Source: Ecdyonurus torrentis
Lineage: Eukaryota; Arthropoda; Insecta; Ephemeroptera; Heptageniidae
Direction of reading: 5' to 3'
Assembly: GCA_949318235.1 (NCBI GenBank)
Contig: CASGGR010000034.1
Coordinates: forward strand, 2,743,501 to 2,807,500
DNA length: 64,000 bases
This document shows positions 12,937-27,200 of this stretch, piece after piece. Made by a program: the position numbers and the translations under genes. The notes under the pieces were generated by a model that was given only the letters and a program-made list of their open reading frames with translations, searched no databases and was not told where the DNA came from. Position 1 is the first letter of the stretch. Each line of letters opens with the position of its first letter.

Positions 12937-15900
12937 ATGAAACAAAGTTTCTATTTCAAGAACCAAATGTTATTGAATGATAAAAATCATACTTTTTACA
13001 CGATTAAAACTAGTTTTGATGATTTCTCCAAATATAAGAATGCTACAGACATCCATTTTAGCTTATAACATAGGTTTTTCAATTCTCTACAAAAAAGATG
13101 TCTTGAACTTTTTTGCTCCGACGCATAGTTTTTGGGTTATTGACAATTTTAGTTTTTACTCATCATGTAGCCAAACTAAGTCATGAAACAAAGTTTCTAT
13201 TTCAAGAACCAAATGTTATTGAATGATAAAAATCATACTTTTTACACGATTAAAACTATTTTTGATGATTTCTCAAAAACTAAGAATGCTACAGACATTA
13301 AATTTAACTTATAACATAGGGTTTTCAATTCTCTACAAAAAAGATGTCTTGAACTTTTTTGCTCCGACGCATAGTTTTTGGGTTATTGACAATTTTAGTT
13401 TTCACTCATCATGTAGCCAAACCAAGTCATGAAACAAAGTTTCTATTTCAAGAACCAAATGTTATTGAATGATAAAAATCATACTTTTTACACGATTTAA
13501 ACTATTTTTGATGATTTCTCAAAAACTAAGAATGCTACAGACATTAAATTTAACTTATAACATAGGGTTTTCAATTCTCTACAAAAAAGATGTCTTGAAC
13601 TTTTTTGCTCCGACGCATAGTTTTTGGGTTATTGACAATTTTAGTTTTCACTCATCATGTAGCCAAACCAAGTCATGAAACAAAGTTTCTATTTCAAGAA
13701 CCAAATGTTATTGAACGATAAAAATCATACTTTTTACACGATTAAAACTAGTTTTGATGATTTCTCCAAAACTAAGAATGCTACAGACATCCATTTTAAC
13801 TTATAACATAGGTTTTTCAATTCTCTACAAAAAAGATGTCTTGAACTTTTTTGCTCCGACGCATAGTTTTTGGGTTATTGACAATTTTAGTTTTTACTCA
13901 TCATGTAGCCAAACTAAGTCATGAAACAAAGTTTCTATTTCAAGAACCAAATGTTATTGAATGATAAAAATCATACTTTTTACACGATTAAAACTATTTT
14001 TGATGATTTCTCAAAAACTAAGAATGCTACAGACATTAAATTTAACTTATAACATAGGGTTTTCAATTCTCTACAAAAAAGATGTCTTGAACTTTTTTGC
14101 TCCGACGCATAGTTTTTGGGTTATTGACAATTTTAGTTTTCACTCATCATGTAGCCAAACCAAGTCATGAAACAAAGTTTCTATTTCAAGAACCAAATGT
14201 TATTGAATGATAAAAATCATACTTTTTACAAGATTAAAACTAGTTTTGATGATTTCTCAAAAACTAAGAATGCTACAGACATTAAATTTAACTTATAACA
14301 TAGGGTTTTCAATTCTCTACAAAAAAGATGTCTTGAACTTTTTTGCTCCGACGCATAGTTTTTGGGTTATTGACAATTTTAGTTTTCACTCATCATGTAG
14401 CCAAACTAAGTCATGAAACAAAGTTTCTATTTCAAGAACCAAATGTTATAGAATGATAAAAATCATACTTTTTACACGATTAAAACTAGTTTTGATGATT
14501 TCTCAAAAACTAAGAATGCTACAGACATTAAATTTGACTCAAAACATAGGTTTTTTAATTCTCTACAAAAAAGATGACTTAAACTTTTTTGCTCCGACGC
14601 ATACTTTTTAGGTTATTGACAATTTTAGTTTTCACTTATCATGTAGCTAAACCAAGTCATGAAACAAAGTTTCTATTTCAAGAACCAAATGTTATTGAAT
14701 GATAAAAATCATACTTTTTACACGATTAAAACTAGTTTTGATGATTTCTCCAAATATAAGAATGCTACAGACATCCATTTTAGCTTATAACATAGGTTTT
14801 TCAATTCTCTACAAAAAAGATGTCTTGAACTTTTTTGCTCCGACACATAGTTTTTGGGTTATTGACAATTTTAGTTTTTACTCATCATGTAGCCAAACTA
14901 AGTCATGAAACAAAGTTTCTATTTCAAGAACCAAATGTTATTGAATGATAAAAATCATACTTTTTACAAGATTAAAACTAGTTTTGATGATTTCTCAAAA
15001 ACTAAGAATGCTACAGACATTAAATTTAACTTATAACATAGGGTTTTCAATTCTCTACAAAAAAGATGTCTTGAACTTTTTTGCTCCGACGCATAGTTTT
15101 TGGGTTATTGACAATTTTAGTTTTCACTCATCATGTAGCCAAACCAAGTCATGAAACAAAGTTTCTATTTCAAGAACCAAATGTTATTGAATGATAAAAA
15201 TCATACTTTTTACACGATTTAAACTATTTTTGATGATTTCTCAAAAACTAAGAATGCTACAGACATTAAATTTAACTTATAACATAGGGTTTTCAATTCT
15301 CTACAAAAAAGATGTCTTGAACTTTTTTGCTCCGACGCATAGTTTTTGGGTTATTGACAATTTTAGTTTTCACTTATCATGTAGCTAAACCAAGTCATGA
15401 AACAAAGTTTCTATTTCAAGAACCAAATGTTATTGAATGATAAAAATCATACTTTTTACACGATTAAAACTAGTTTTGATGATTTCTCCAAATATAAGAA
15501 TGCTACAGACATCCATTTTAGCTTATAACATAGGTTTTTCAATTCTCTACAAAAAAGATGTCTTGAACTTTTTTGCTCCGACGCATAGTTTTTGGGTTAT
15601 TGACAATTTTAGTTTTTACTCATCATGTAGCCAAACTAAGTCATGAAACAAAGTTTCTATTTCAAGAACCAAATGTTATTGAATGATAAAAATCATACTT
15701 TTTACACGATTAAAACTATTTTTGATGATTTCTCAAAAACTAAGAATGCTACAGACATTAAATTTAACTTATAACATAGGGTTTTCAATTCTCTACAAAA
15801 AAGATGTCTTGAACTTTTTTGCTCCGACGCATAGTTTTTGGGTTATTGACAATTTTAGTTTTCACTCATCATGTAGCCAAACCAAGTCATGAAACAAAGT

Positions 15901-18900
15901 TTCTATTTCAAGAACCAAATGTTATTGAATGATAAAAATCATACTTTTTACACGATTTAAACTATTTTTGATGATTTCTCAAAAACTAAGAATGCTACAG
16001 ACATTAAATTTAACTTATAACATAGGGTTTTCAATTCTCTACAAAAAAGATGTCTTGAACTTTTTTGCTCCGACGCATAGTTTTTGGGTTATTGACAATT
16101 TTAGTTTTCACTCATCATGTAGCCAAACCAAGTCATGAAACAAAGTTTCAATTTCAAGAACCAAATGTTATTGAACGATAAAAATCATACTTTTTACACG
16201 ATTAAAACTAGTTTTGATGATTTCTCCAAAACTAAGAATGCTACAGACATCCATTTTAACTTATAACATAGGTTTTTCAATTCTCTACAAAAAAGATGTC
16301 TTGAATTTTTTTGCTCCGACGCATAGTTTTTGGGTTATTGACAATTTTAGTTTTTACTCATCATGTAGCCAAACTAAGTCATGAAACAAAGTTTCTATTT
16401 CAAGAACCAAATGTTATTGAATGATAAAAATCATACTTTTTACACGATTAAAACTATTTTTGATGATTTCTCAAAAACTAAGAATGCTACAGACATTAAA
16501 TTTAACTTATAACATAGGGTTTTCAATTCTCTACAAAAAAGATGTCTTGAACTTTTTTGCTCCGACGCATAGTTTTTGGGTTATTGACAATTTTAGTTTT
16601 CACTCATCATGTAGCCAAACCAAGTCATGAAACAAAGTTTCTATTTCAAGAACCAAATGTTATTGAATGATAAAAATCATACTTTTTACAAGATTAAAAC
16701 TAGTTTTGATGATTTCTCAAAAACTAAGAATGCTACAGACATTAAATTTAACTTATAACATAGGGTTTTCAATTCTCTACAAAAAAGATGTCTTGAACTT
16801 TTTTGCTCCGACGCATAGTTTTTGGGTTATTGACAATTTTAGTTTTCACTCATCATGTAGCCAAACCAAGTCATGAAACAAAGTTTCTATTTCAAGAACC
16901 AAATGTTATTGAATGATAAAAATCATACTTTTTACAAGATTAAAACTAGTTTTGATGATTTCTCAAAAACTAAGAATGCTACAGACATTAAATTTAACTT
17001 ATAACATAGGGTTTTCAATTCTCTACAAAAAAGATGTCTTGAACTTTTTTGCTCCGACGCATAGTTTTTGGGTTATTGACAATTTTAGTTTTCACTCATC
17101 ATGTAGCCAAACCAAGTCATGAAACAAAGTTTCTATTTCAAGAACCAAATGTTATTGAACGATAAAAATCATACTTTTTACACGATTAAAACTAGTTTTG
17201 ATGATTTCTCCAAAACTAAGAATGCTACAGACATTAAATTTGACTCAAAACATAGGTTTTTTAATTCTCTACAAAAAAGATGTCTTAAACTTTTTTGCTC
17301 CGACGCATACTTTTTAAGTTATTGACAATTTTAGTTTTCACTTATCATGTAGCCAAACAAAGTCATGAAACAAAGTTTCTATTTCAAGAACCACATGTTA
17401 TTGAATGATAAAAATCATACTTTTTACACGATTTAAACTAGTTTTGATGATTTCTCAAAAACTGAGAATGCTACAGACTTACTATTTAACTTATAACATA
17501 GGTTTTTCAATTCTCTACAAAAAAGATGTCTTGAACTTTTTTGCTCCGACGCATAGTTTTTGGGTTATTGACAATTTTAGTTTTCACTTATCATGTAGCC
17601 AAACCAAGTCATGAAACAAAGTTTCTATTTCAAGAACCAAATGTTATTGAATGATAAAAACCATACTTTTTACACGATTAAAACTAGTTTTGATGATTTC
17701 TCCAAAACTAAGAATGCTACAGACATAAAATTTAACTTATAACATAGGTTTTTTAATTCTCTACAAAAAAGATGTCTTGAACTTTTTTGCTCCGACGCAT
17801 AGTTTTTGGGTTATTGACAATTTTAGTTTTCACTCATCATGTAGCCAAACCAAGTCATGAAACAAAGTTTCTATTTCAAGAACCAAATGTTATTGAATGA
17901 TAAAAATCATACTTTTTACACGATTAAAACTAGTTTTGATGATTTCTCCAAAACTAAGAATGCTACAGACGTCCATTTTAACTTATAACATAGGTTTTTC
18001 AATTCTCTACAAAAAATATGTCTTGAACTTTTTTGCTCCGACGCATAGTTTTTGGGTTATTGACAATTTTAGTTTTTACTCATCATGTAGCCAAACTAAG
18101 TCATGAAACAAAGTTTCTATTTCAAGAACCAAATGTTATTGAATGATAAAAATCATACTTTTTACACGATTAAAACTATTTTTGATGATTTCTCAAAAAC
18201 TAAGAATGCTACAGACATTAAATTTGACTCAAAACATAGGTTTTTTAATTCTCTACAAAAAAGATGTCTTGAACTTTTTTGCTCCGACGCATAGTTTTTG
18301 GGTTATTGACAATTTTAGTTTTTACTCATCATGTAGCCAAACTAAGTCATGAAACAAAGTTTCTATTTCAAGAACCAAATGTTATTGAATGATAAAAATC
18401 ATACTTTTTACACGATTAAAACTAGTTTTGATGATTTCTCAAAAACTAAGAATGCTATAGACATTAAATTTGACTCAAAACATAGGTTTTTTAATTCTCT
18501 ACAAAAAAGATGTCTTAAACTTTTTTGCTCCGACGCATACTTTTTAAGTTATTGACAATTTTAGTTTTCACTTATCATGTAGCCAAACAAAGTCATGAAA
18601 CAAAGTTTCTATTTCAAGAACCACATGTTATTGAATGATAAAAATCATACTTTTTACACGATTTAAACTAGTTTTGATGATTTCTCAAAAACTGAGAATG
18701 CTACAGACTTACTATTTAACTTATAACATAGGTTTTTCAATTCTCTACAAAAAAGATGTCTTGAACTTTTTTGCTCCGACGCATAGTTTTTGGGTTATTG
18801 ACAATTTTAGTTTTCACTTATCATGTAGCCAAACCAAGTCATGAAACAAAGTTTCTATTTCAAGAACCAAATGTTATTGAATGATAAAAACCATACTTTT

Positions 18901-19086
18901 TACACGATTAAAACTAGTTTTGATGATTTCTCCAAAACTAAGAATGCTACAGACATAAAATTTAACTTATAACATAGGTTTTTTAATTCTCTACAAAAAA
19001 GATGTCTTGAACTTTTTTGCTCCGACGCATAGTTTTTGGGTTATTGACAATTTTAGTTTTCACTCATCATGTAGCCAAACCAAGTC
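12937..19086. repeat. ~6 kb segmental block, copy A (25 monomers)
   Basis: Order: N-Q-F-K-Q-V-D-N-V-Fh-N-Q-F-K-Q-V-V-E-Y-P-S-L-E-Y-P. It matches the block at 22285-28188, including the shared c-to-t change in a K monomer (16306 here, 25654 there). It differs by one extra V monomer (16627-16872 and 16873-17118 are adjacent V units; the other copy has one). Single changes seen only here include g-to-a at 14845, t-to-a at 16150 and c-to-t at 18458. The offset is 9,348 bp before the extra V and 9,102 bp after it. Confidence 0.88.
17119..18348. repeat. 5-mer E-Y-P-S-L, copy 1 (1,230 bp)
   Basis: The first appearance of the E, Y, S and L families, which dominate the right two thirds of the window. 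Markers: tcttaaac with gcatactttttaag (E), cacatgttattg and acttactattt with ctgag (Y), aaccat with ataaaatttaac (P), acgtccatt with aaaatatg (S), tttgactc with ggttttttaat (L). The E monomer of this copy begins with gaacgata, as K does, suggesting that a K/E fusion founded the module. Confidence 0.88.
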
Positions 19087-19578
19087 ATGAAACAAAGTTT
19101 CTATTTCAAGAACCAAATGTTATTGAATGATAAAAATCATACTTTTTACACGATTAAAACTAGTTTTGATGATTTCTCCAAAACTAAGAATGCTACAGAC
19201 GTCCATTTTAACTTATAACATAGGTTTTTCAATTCTCTACAAAAAATATGTCTTGAACTTTTTTGCTCCGACGCATAGTTTTTGGGTTATTGACAATTTT
19301 AGTTTTTACTCATCATGTAGCCAAACTAAGTCATGAAACAAAGTTTCTATTTCAAGAACCAAATGTTATTGAATGATAAAAATCATACTTTTTACACGAT
19401 TAAAACTATTTTTGATGATTTCTCAAAAACTAAGAATGCTACAGACATTAAATTTGACTCAAAACATAGGTTTTTTAATTCTCTACAAAAAAGATGTCTT
19501 GAACTTTTTTGCTCCGACGCATAGTTTTTGGGTTATTGACAATTTTAGTTTTCACTTATCATGTAGCTAAACCAAGTC
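18349..19578. repeat. 5-mer E-Y-P-S-Lh, copy 2 (1,230 bp)
   Basis: Tandem copy of 17119-18348 with the same Y, P and S markers. Its E monomer has gaatgata instead of gaacgata and a private c-to-t at 18458. Its final L monomer ends in the cttatc...gctaaacc tail instead of the tttttactc tail, and an N monomer follows. Further copies of the module lie at 26221-27450 and, incomplete, from 27451. Confidence 0.88.
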
Positions 19579-21546
19579 ATGAAACAAAGTTTCTATTTCA
19601 AGAACCAAATGTTATTGAATGATAAAAATCATACTTTTTACACGATTAAAACTAGTTTTGATGATTTCTCCAAATATAAGAATGCTACAGACATCCATTT
19701 TAGCTTATAACATAGGTTTTTCAATTCTCTACAAAAAAGATGTCTTGAACTTTTTTGCTCCGACGCATAGTTTTTGGGTTATTGACAATTTTAGTTTTTA
19801 CTCATCATGTAGCCAAACTAAGTCATGAAACAAAGTTTCTATTTCAAGAACCAAATGTTATTGAATGATAAAAATCATACTTTTTACACGATTAAAACTA
19901 TTTTTGATGATTTCTCAAAAACTAAGAATGCTACAGACATTAAATTTAACTTATAACATAGGGTTTTCAATTCTCTACAAAAAAGATGTCTTGAACTTTT
20001 TTGCTCCGACGCATAGTTTTTGGGTTATTGACAATTTTAGTTTTCACTCATCATGTAGCCAAACCAAGTCATGAAACAAAGTTTCTATTTCAAGAACCAA
20101 ATGTTATTGAATGATAAAAATCATACTTTTTACACGATTTAAACTATTTTTGATGATTTCTCAAAAACTAAGAATGCTACAGACATTAAATTTAACTTAT
20201 AACATAGGGTTTTCAATTCTCTACAAAAAAGATGTCTTGAACTTTTTTGCTCCGACGCATAGTTTTTGGGTTATTGACAATTTTAGTTTTCACTCATCAT
20301 GTAGCCAAACCAAGTCATGAAACAAAGTTTCTATTTCAAGAACCAAATGTTATTGAACGATAAAAATCATACTTTTTACACGATTAAAACTAGTTTTGAT
20401 GATTTCTCCAAAACTAAGAATGCTACAGACATCCATTTTAACTTATAACATAGGTTTTTCAATTCTCTACAAAAAAGATGTCTTGAACTTTTTTGCTCCG
20501 ACGCATAGTTTTTGGGTTATTGACAATTTTAGTTTTTACTCATCATGTAGCCAAACTAAGTCATGAAACAAAGTTTCTATTTCAAGAACCAAATGTTATT
20601 GAATGATAAAAATCATACTTTTTACACGATTAAAACTATTTTTGATGATTTCTCAAAAACTAAGAATGCTACAGACATTAAATTTAACTTATAACATAGG
20701 GTTTTCAATTCTCTACAAAAAAGATGTCTTGAACTTTTTTGCTCCGACGCATAGTTTTTGGGTTATTGACAATTTTAGTTTTCACTCATCATGTAGCCAA
20801 ACCAAGTCATGAAACAAAGTTTCTATTTCAAGAACCAAATGTTATTGAATGATAAAAATCATACTTTTTACAAGATTAAAACTAGTTTTGATGATTTCTC
20901 AAAAACTAAGAATGCTACAGACATTAAATTTAACTTATAACATAGGGTTTTCAATTCTCTACAAAAAAGATGTCTTGAACTTTTTTGCTCCGACGCATAG
21001 TTTTTGGGTTATTGACAATTTTAGTTTTCACTCATCATGTAGCCAAACTAAGTCATGAAACAAAGTTTCTATTTCAAGAACCAAATGTTATAGAATGATA
21101 AAAATCATACTTTTTACACGATTAAAACTAGTTTTGATGATTTCTCAAAAACTAAGAATGCTACAGACATTAAATTTGACTCAAAACATAGGTTTTTTAA
21201 TTCTCTACAAAAAAGATGACTTAAACTTTTTTGCTCCGACGCATACTTTTTAGGTTATTGACAATTTTAGTTTTCACTTATCATGTAGCTAAACCAAGTC
21301 ATGAAACAAAGTTTCTATTTCAAGAACCAAATGTTATTGAATGATAAAAATCATACTTTTTACACGATTAAAACTAGTTTTGATGATTTCTCCAAATATA
21401 AGAATGCTACAGACATTAAATTTAACTTATAACATAGGTTTTTCAATTCTCTACAAAAAAGATGTCTTGAACTTTTTTGCTCCGACGCATAGTTTTTGGG
21501 TTATTGACAATTTTAGTTTTCACTTATCATGTAGCCAAACCAAGTC
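18841..21546. repeat. 11-mer higher-order repeat type I, copy 1 (2,706 bp)
   Basis: Order: P-S-Lh-N-Q-F-K-Q-V-D-(N/Q). It overlaps the end of copy A and of the second 5-mer, which shows that the duplications are nested. The last monomer (21301-21546) is chimeric. The same eleven-monomer order follows directly at 21547-24252 with a normal N at the end. Confidence 0.87.
21301..21546. repeat. Chimeric monomer: N front, other-family back
   Basis: The front carries the N marker ctccaaatataag. The back has attaaatttaac, ataggtttttc and a cttatc...ccaaacc tail, which together look like a Y-type tail region rather than N. It is followed at once by P, as Y monomers normally are. The join therefore explains how an N-containing module became linked to a P-S-L module. 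Confidence 0.8.
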
Positions 21547-24252
21547 ATGAAACAAAGTTTCTATTTCAAGAACCAAATGTTATTGAATGATAAAAACCAT
21601 ACTTTTTACACGATTAAAACTAGTTTTGATGATTTCTCCAAAACTAAGAATGCTACAGACATAAAATTTAACTTATAACATAGGTTTTTTAATTCTCTAC
21701 AAAAAAGATGTCTTGAACTTTTTTGCTCCGACGCATAGTTTTTGGGTTATTGACAATTTTAGTTTTCACTCATCATGTAGCCAAACCAAGTCATGAAACA
21801 AAGTTTCTATTTCAAGAACCAAATGTTATTGAATGATAAAAATCATACTTTTTACACGATTAAAACTAGTTTTGATGATTTCTCCAAAACTAAGAATGCT
21901 ACAGACGTCCATTTTAACTTATAACATAGGTTTTTCAATTCTCTACAAAAAATATGTCTTGAACTTTTTTGCTCCGACGCATAGTTTTTGGGTTATTGAC
22001 AATTTTAGTTTTTACTCATCATGTAGCCAAACTAAGTCATGAAACAAAGTTTCTATTTCAAGAACCAAATGTTATTGAATGATAAAAATCATACTTTTTA
22101 CACGATTAAAACTATTTTTGATGATTTCTCAAAAACTAAGAATGCTACAGACATTAAATTTGACTCAAAACATAGGTTTTTTAATTCTCTACAAAAAAGA
22201 TGTCTTGAACTTTTTTGCTCCGACGCATAGTTTTTGGGTTATTGACAATTTTAGTTTTCACTTATCATGTAGCTAAACCAAGTCATGAAACAAAGTTTCT
22301 ATTTCAAGAACCAAATGTTATTGAATGATAAAAATCATACTTTTTACACGATTAAAACTAGTTTTGATGATTTCTCCAAATATAAGAATGCTACAGACAT
22401 CCATTTTAGCTTATAACATAGGTTTTTCAATTCTCTACAAAAAAGATGTCTTGAACTTTTTTGCTCCGACGCATAGTTTTTGGGTTATTGACAATTTTAG
22501 TTTTTACTCATCATGTAGCCAAACTAAGTCATGAAACAAAGTTTCTATTTCAAGAACCAAATGTTATTGAATGATAAAAATCATACTTTTTACACGATTA
22601 AAACTATTTTTGATGATTTCTCAAAAACTAAGAATGCTACAGACATTAAATTTAACTTATAACATAGGGTTTTCAATTCTCTACAAAAAAGATGTCTTGA
22701 ACTTTTTTGCTCCGACGCATAGTTTTTGGGTTATTGACAATTTTAGTTTTCACTCATCATGTAGCCAAACCAAGTCATGAAACAAAGTTTCTATTTCAAG
22801 AACCAAATGTTATTGAATGATAAAAATCATACTTTTTACACGATTTAAACTATTTTTGATGATTTCTCAAAAACTAAGAATGCTACAGACATTAAATTTA
22901 ACTTATAACATAGGGTTTTCAATTCTCTACAAAAAAGATGTCTTGAACTTTTTTGCTCCGACGCATAGTTTTTGGGTTATTGACAATTTTAGTTTTCACT
23001 CATCATGTAGCCAAACCAAGTCATGAAACAAAGTTTCTATTTCAAGAACCAAATGTTATTGAACGATAAAAATCATACTTTTTACACGATTAAAACTAGT
23101 TTTGATGATTTCTCCAAAACTAAGAATGCTACAGACATCCATTTTAACTTATAACATAGGTTTTTCAATTCTCTACAAAAAAGATGTCTTGAACTTTTTT
23201 GCTCCGACGCATAGTTTTTGGGTTATTGACAATTTTAGTTTTTACTCATCATGTAGCCAAACTAAGTCATGAAACAAAGTTTCTATTTCAAGAACCAAAT
23301 GTTATTGAATGATAAAAATCATACTTTTTACACGATTAAAACTATTTTTGATGATTTCTCAAAAACTAAGAATGCTACAGACATTAAATTTAACTTATAA
23401 CATAGGGTTTTCAATTCTCTACAAAAAAGATGTCTTGAACTTTTTTGCTCCGACGCATAGTTTTTGGGTTATTGACAATTTTAGTTTTCACTCATCATGT
23501 AGCCAAACCAAGTCATGAAACAAAGTTTCTATTTCAAGAACCAAATGTTATTGAATGATAAAAATCATACTTTTTACAAGATTAAAACTAGTTTTGATGA
23601 TTTCTCAAAAACTAAGAATGCTACAGACATTAAATTTAACTTATAACATAGGGTTTTCAATTCTCTACAAAAAAGATGTCTTGAACTTTTTTGCTCCGAC
23701 GCATAGTTTTTGGGTTATTGACAATTTTAGTTTTCACTCATCATGTAGCCAAACTAAGTCATGAAACAAAGTTTCTATTTCAAGAACCAAATGTTATAGA
23801 ATGATAAAAATCATACTTTTTACACGATTAAAACTAGTTTTGATGATTTCTCAAAAACTAAGAATGCTACAGACATTAAATTTGACTCAAAACATAGGTT
23901 TTTTAATTCTCTACAAAAAAGATGACTTAAACTTTTTTGCTCCGACGCATACTTTTTAGGTTATTGACAATTTTAGTTTTCACTTATCATGTAGCTAAAC
24001 CAAGTCATGAAACAAAGTTTCTATTTCAAGAACCAAATGTTATTGAATGATAAAAATCATACTTTTTACACGATTAAAACTAGTTTTGATGATTTCTCCA
24101 AATATAAGAATGCTACAGACATCCATTTTAGCTTATAACATAGGTTTTTCAATTCTCTACAAAAAAGATGTCTTGAACTTTTTTGCTCCGACGCATAGTT
24201 TTTGGGTTATTGACAATTTTAGTTTTTACTCATCATGTAGCCAAACTAAGTC
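21547..24252. repeat. 11-mer higher-order repeat type I, copy 2 (2,706 bp)
   Basis: Same order as 18841-21546 at an offset of exactly 11 monomers: P-S-Lh-N-Q-F-K-Q-V-D-N. Both copies contain S with acgtccatt and aaaatatg, and D with ttatagaatg. From 22285 on, this copy is also the start of the ~6 kb block copy B. Confidence 0.87.
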
Positions 24253-27200
24253 ATGAAACAAAGTTTCTATTTCAAGAACCAAATGTTATTGAATGATAAA
24301 AATCATACTTTTTACAAGATTAAAACTAGTTTTGATGATTTCTCAAAAACTAAGAATGCTACAGACATTAAATTTAACTTATAACATAGGGTTTTCAATT
24401 CTCTACAAAAAAGATGTCTTGAACTTTTTTGCTCCGACGCATAGTTTTTGGGTTATTGACAATTTTAGTTTTCACTCATCATGTAGCCAAACCAAGTCAT
24501 GAAACAAAGTTTCTATTTCAAGAACCAAATGTTATTGAATGATAAAAATCATACTTTTTACACGATTTAAACTATTTTTGATGATTTCTCAAAAACTAAG
24601 AATGCTACAGACATTAAATTTAACTTATAACATAGGGTTTTCAATTCTCTACAAAAAAGATGTCTTGAACTTTTTTGCTCCGACGCATAGTTTTTGGGTT
24701 ATTGACAATTTTAGTTTTCACTTATCATGTAGCTAAACCAAGTCATGAAACAAAGTTTCTATTTCAAGAACCAAATGTTATTGAATGATAAAAATCATAC
24801 TTTTTACACGATTAAAACTAGTTTTGATGATTTCTCCAAATATAAGAATGCTACAGACATCCATTTTAGCTTATAACATAGGTTTTTCAATTCTCTACAA
24901 AAAAGATGTCTTGAACTTTTTTGCTCCGACGCATAGTTTTTGGGTTATTGACAATTTTAGTTTTTACTCATCATGTAGCCAAACTAAGTCATGAAACAAA
25001 GTTTCTATTTCAAGAACCAAATGTTATTGAATGATAAAAATCATACTTTTTACACGATTAAAACTATTTTTGATGATTTCTCAAAAACTAAGAATGCTAC
25101 AGACATTAAATTTAACTTATAACATAGGGTTTTCAATTCTCTACAAAAAAGATGTCTTGAACTTTTTTGCTCCGACGCATAGTTTTTGGGTTATTGACAA
25201 TTTTAGTTTTCACTCATCATGTAGCCAAACCAAGTCATGAAACAAAGTTTCTATTTCAAGAACCAAATGTTATTGAATGATAAAAATCATACTTTTTACA
25301 CGATTTAAACTATTTTTGATGATTTCTCAAAAACTAAGAATGCTACAGACATTAAATTTAACTTATAACATAGGGTTTTCAATTCTCTACAAAAAAGATG
25401 TCTTGAACTTTTTTGCTCCGACGCATAGTTTTTGGGTTATTGACAATTTTAGTTTTCACTCATCATGTAGCCAAACCAAGTCATGAAACAAAGTTTCTAT
25501 TTCAAGAACCAAATGTTATTGAACGATAAAAATCATACTTTTTACACGATTAAAACTAGTTTTGATGATTTCTCCAAAACTAAGAATGCTACAGACATCC
25601 ATTTTAACTTATAACATAGGTTTTTCAATTCTCTACAAAAAAGATGTCTTGAATTTTTTTGCTCCGACGCATAGTTTTTGGGTTATTGACAATTTTAGTT
25701 TTTACTCATCATGTAGCCAAACTAAGTCATGAAACAAAGTTTCTATTTCAAGAACCAAATGTTATTGAATGATAAAAATCATACTTTTTACACGATTAAA
25801 ACTATTTTTGATGATTTCTCAAAAACTAAGAATGCTACAGACATTAAATTTAACTTATAACATAGGGTTTTCAATTCTCTACAAAAAAGATGTCTTGAAC
25901 TTTTTTGCTCCGACGCATAGTTTTTGGGTTATTGACAATTTTAGTTTTCACTCATCATGTAGCCAAACCAAGTCATGAAACAAAGTTTCTATTTCAAGAA
26001 CCAAATGTTATTGAATGATAAAAATCATACTTTTTACAAGATTAAAACTAGTTTTGATGATTTCTCAAAAACTAAGAATGCTACAGACATTAAATTTAAC
26101 TTATAACATAGGGTTTTCAATTCTCTACAAAAAAGATGTCTTGAACTTTTTTGCTCCGACGCATAGTTTTTGGGTTATTGACAATTTTAGTTTTCACTCA
26201 TCATGTAGCCAAACCAAGTCATGAAACAAAGTTTCTATTTCAAGAACCAAATGTTATTGAACGATAAAAATCATACTTTTTACACGATTAAAACTAGTTT
26301 TGATGATTTCTCCAAAACTAAGAATGCTACAGACATTAAATTTGACTCAAAACATAGGTTTTTTAATTCTCTACAAAAAAGATGTCTTAAACTTTTTTGC
26401 TCCGACGCATACTTTTTAAGTTATTGACAATTTTAGTTTTCACTTATCATGTAGCCAAACAAAGTCATGAAACAAAGTTTCTATTTCAAGAACCACATGT
26501 TATTGAATGATAAAAATCATACTTTTTACACGATTTAAACTAGTTTTGATGATTTCTCAAAAACTGAGAATGCTACAGACTTACTATTTAACTTATAACA
26601 TAGGTTTTTCAATTCTCTACAAAAAAGATGTCTTGAACTTTTTTGCTCCGACGCATAGTTTTTGGGTTATTGACAATTTTAGTTTTCACTTATCATGTAG
26701 CCAAACCAAGTCATGAAACAAAGTTTCTATTTCAAGAACCAAATGTTATTGAATGATAAAAACCATACTTTTTACACGATTAAAACTAGTTTTGATGATT
26801 TCTCCAAAACTAAGAATGCTACAGACATAAAATTTAACTTATAACATAGGTTTTTTAATTCTCTACAAAAAAGATGTCTTGAACTTTTTTGCTCCGACGC
26901 ATAGTTTTTGGGTTATTGACAATTTTAGTTTTCACTCATCATGTAGCCAAACCAAGTCATGAAACAAAGTTTCTATTTCAAGAACCAAATGTTATTGAAT
27001 GATAAAAATCATACTTTTTACACGATTAAAACTAGTTTTGATGATTTCTCCAAAACTAAGAATGCTACAGACGTCCATTTTAACTTATAACATAGGTTTT
27101 TCAATTCTCTACAAAAAATATGTCTTGAACTTTTTTGCTCCGACGCATAGTTTTTGGGTTATTGACAATTTTAGTTTTTACTCATCATGTAGCCAAACTA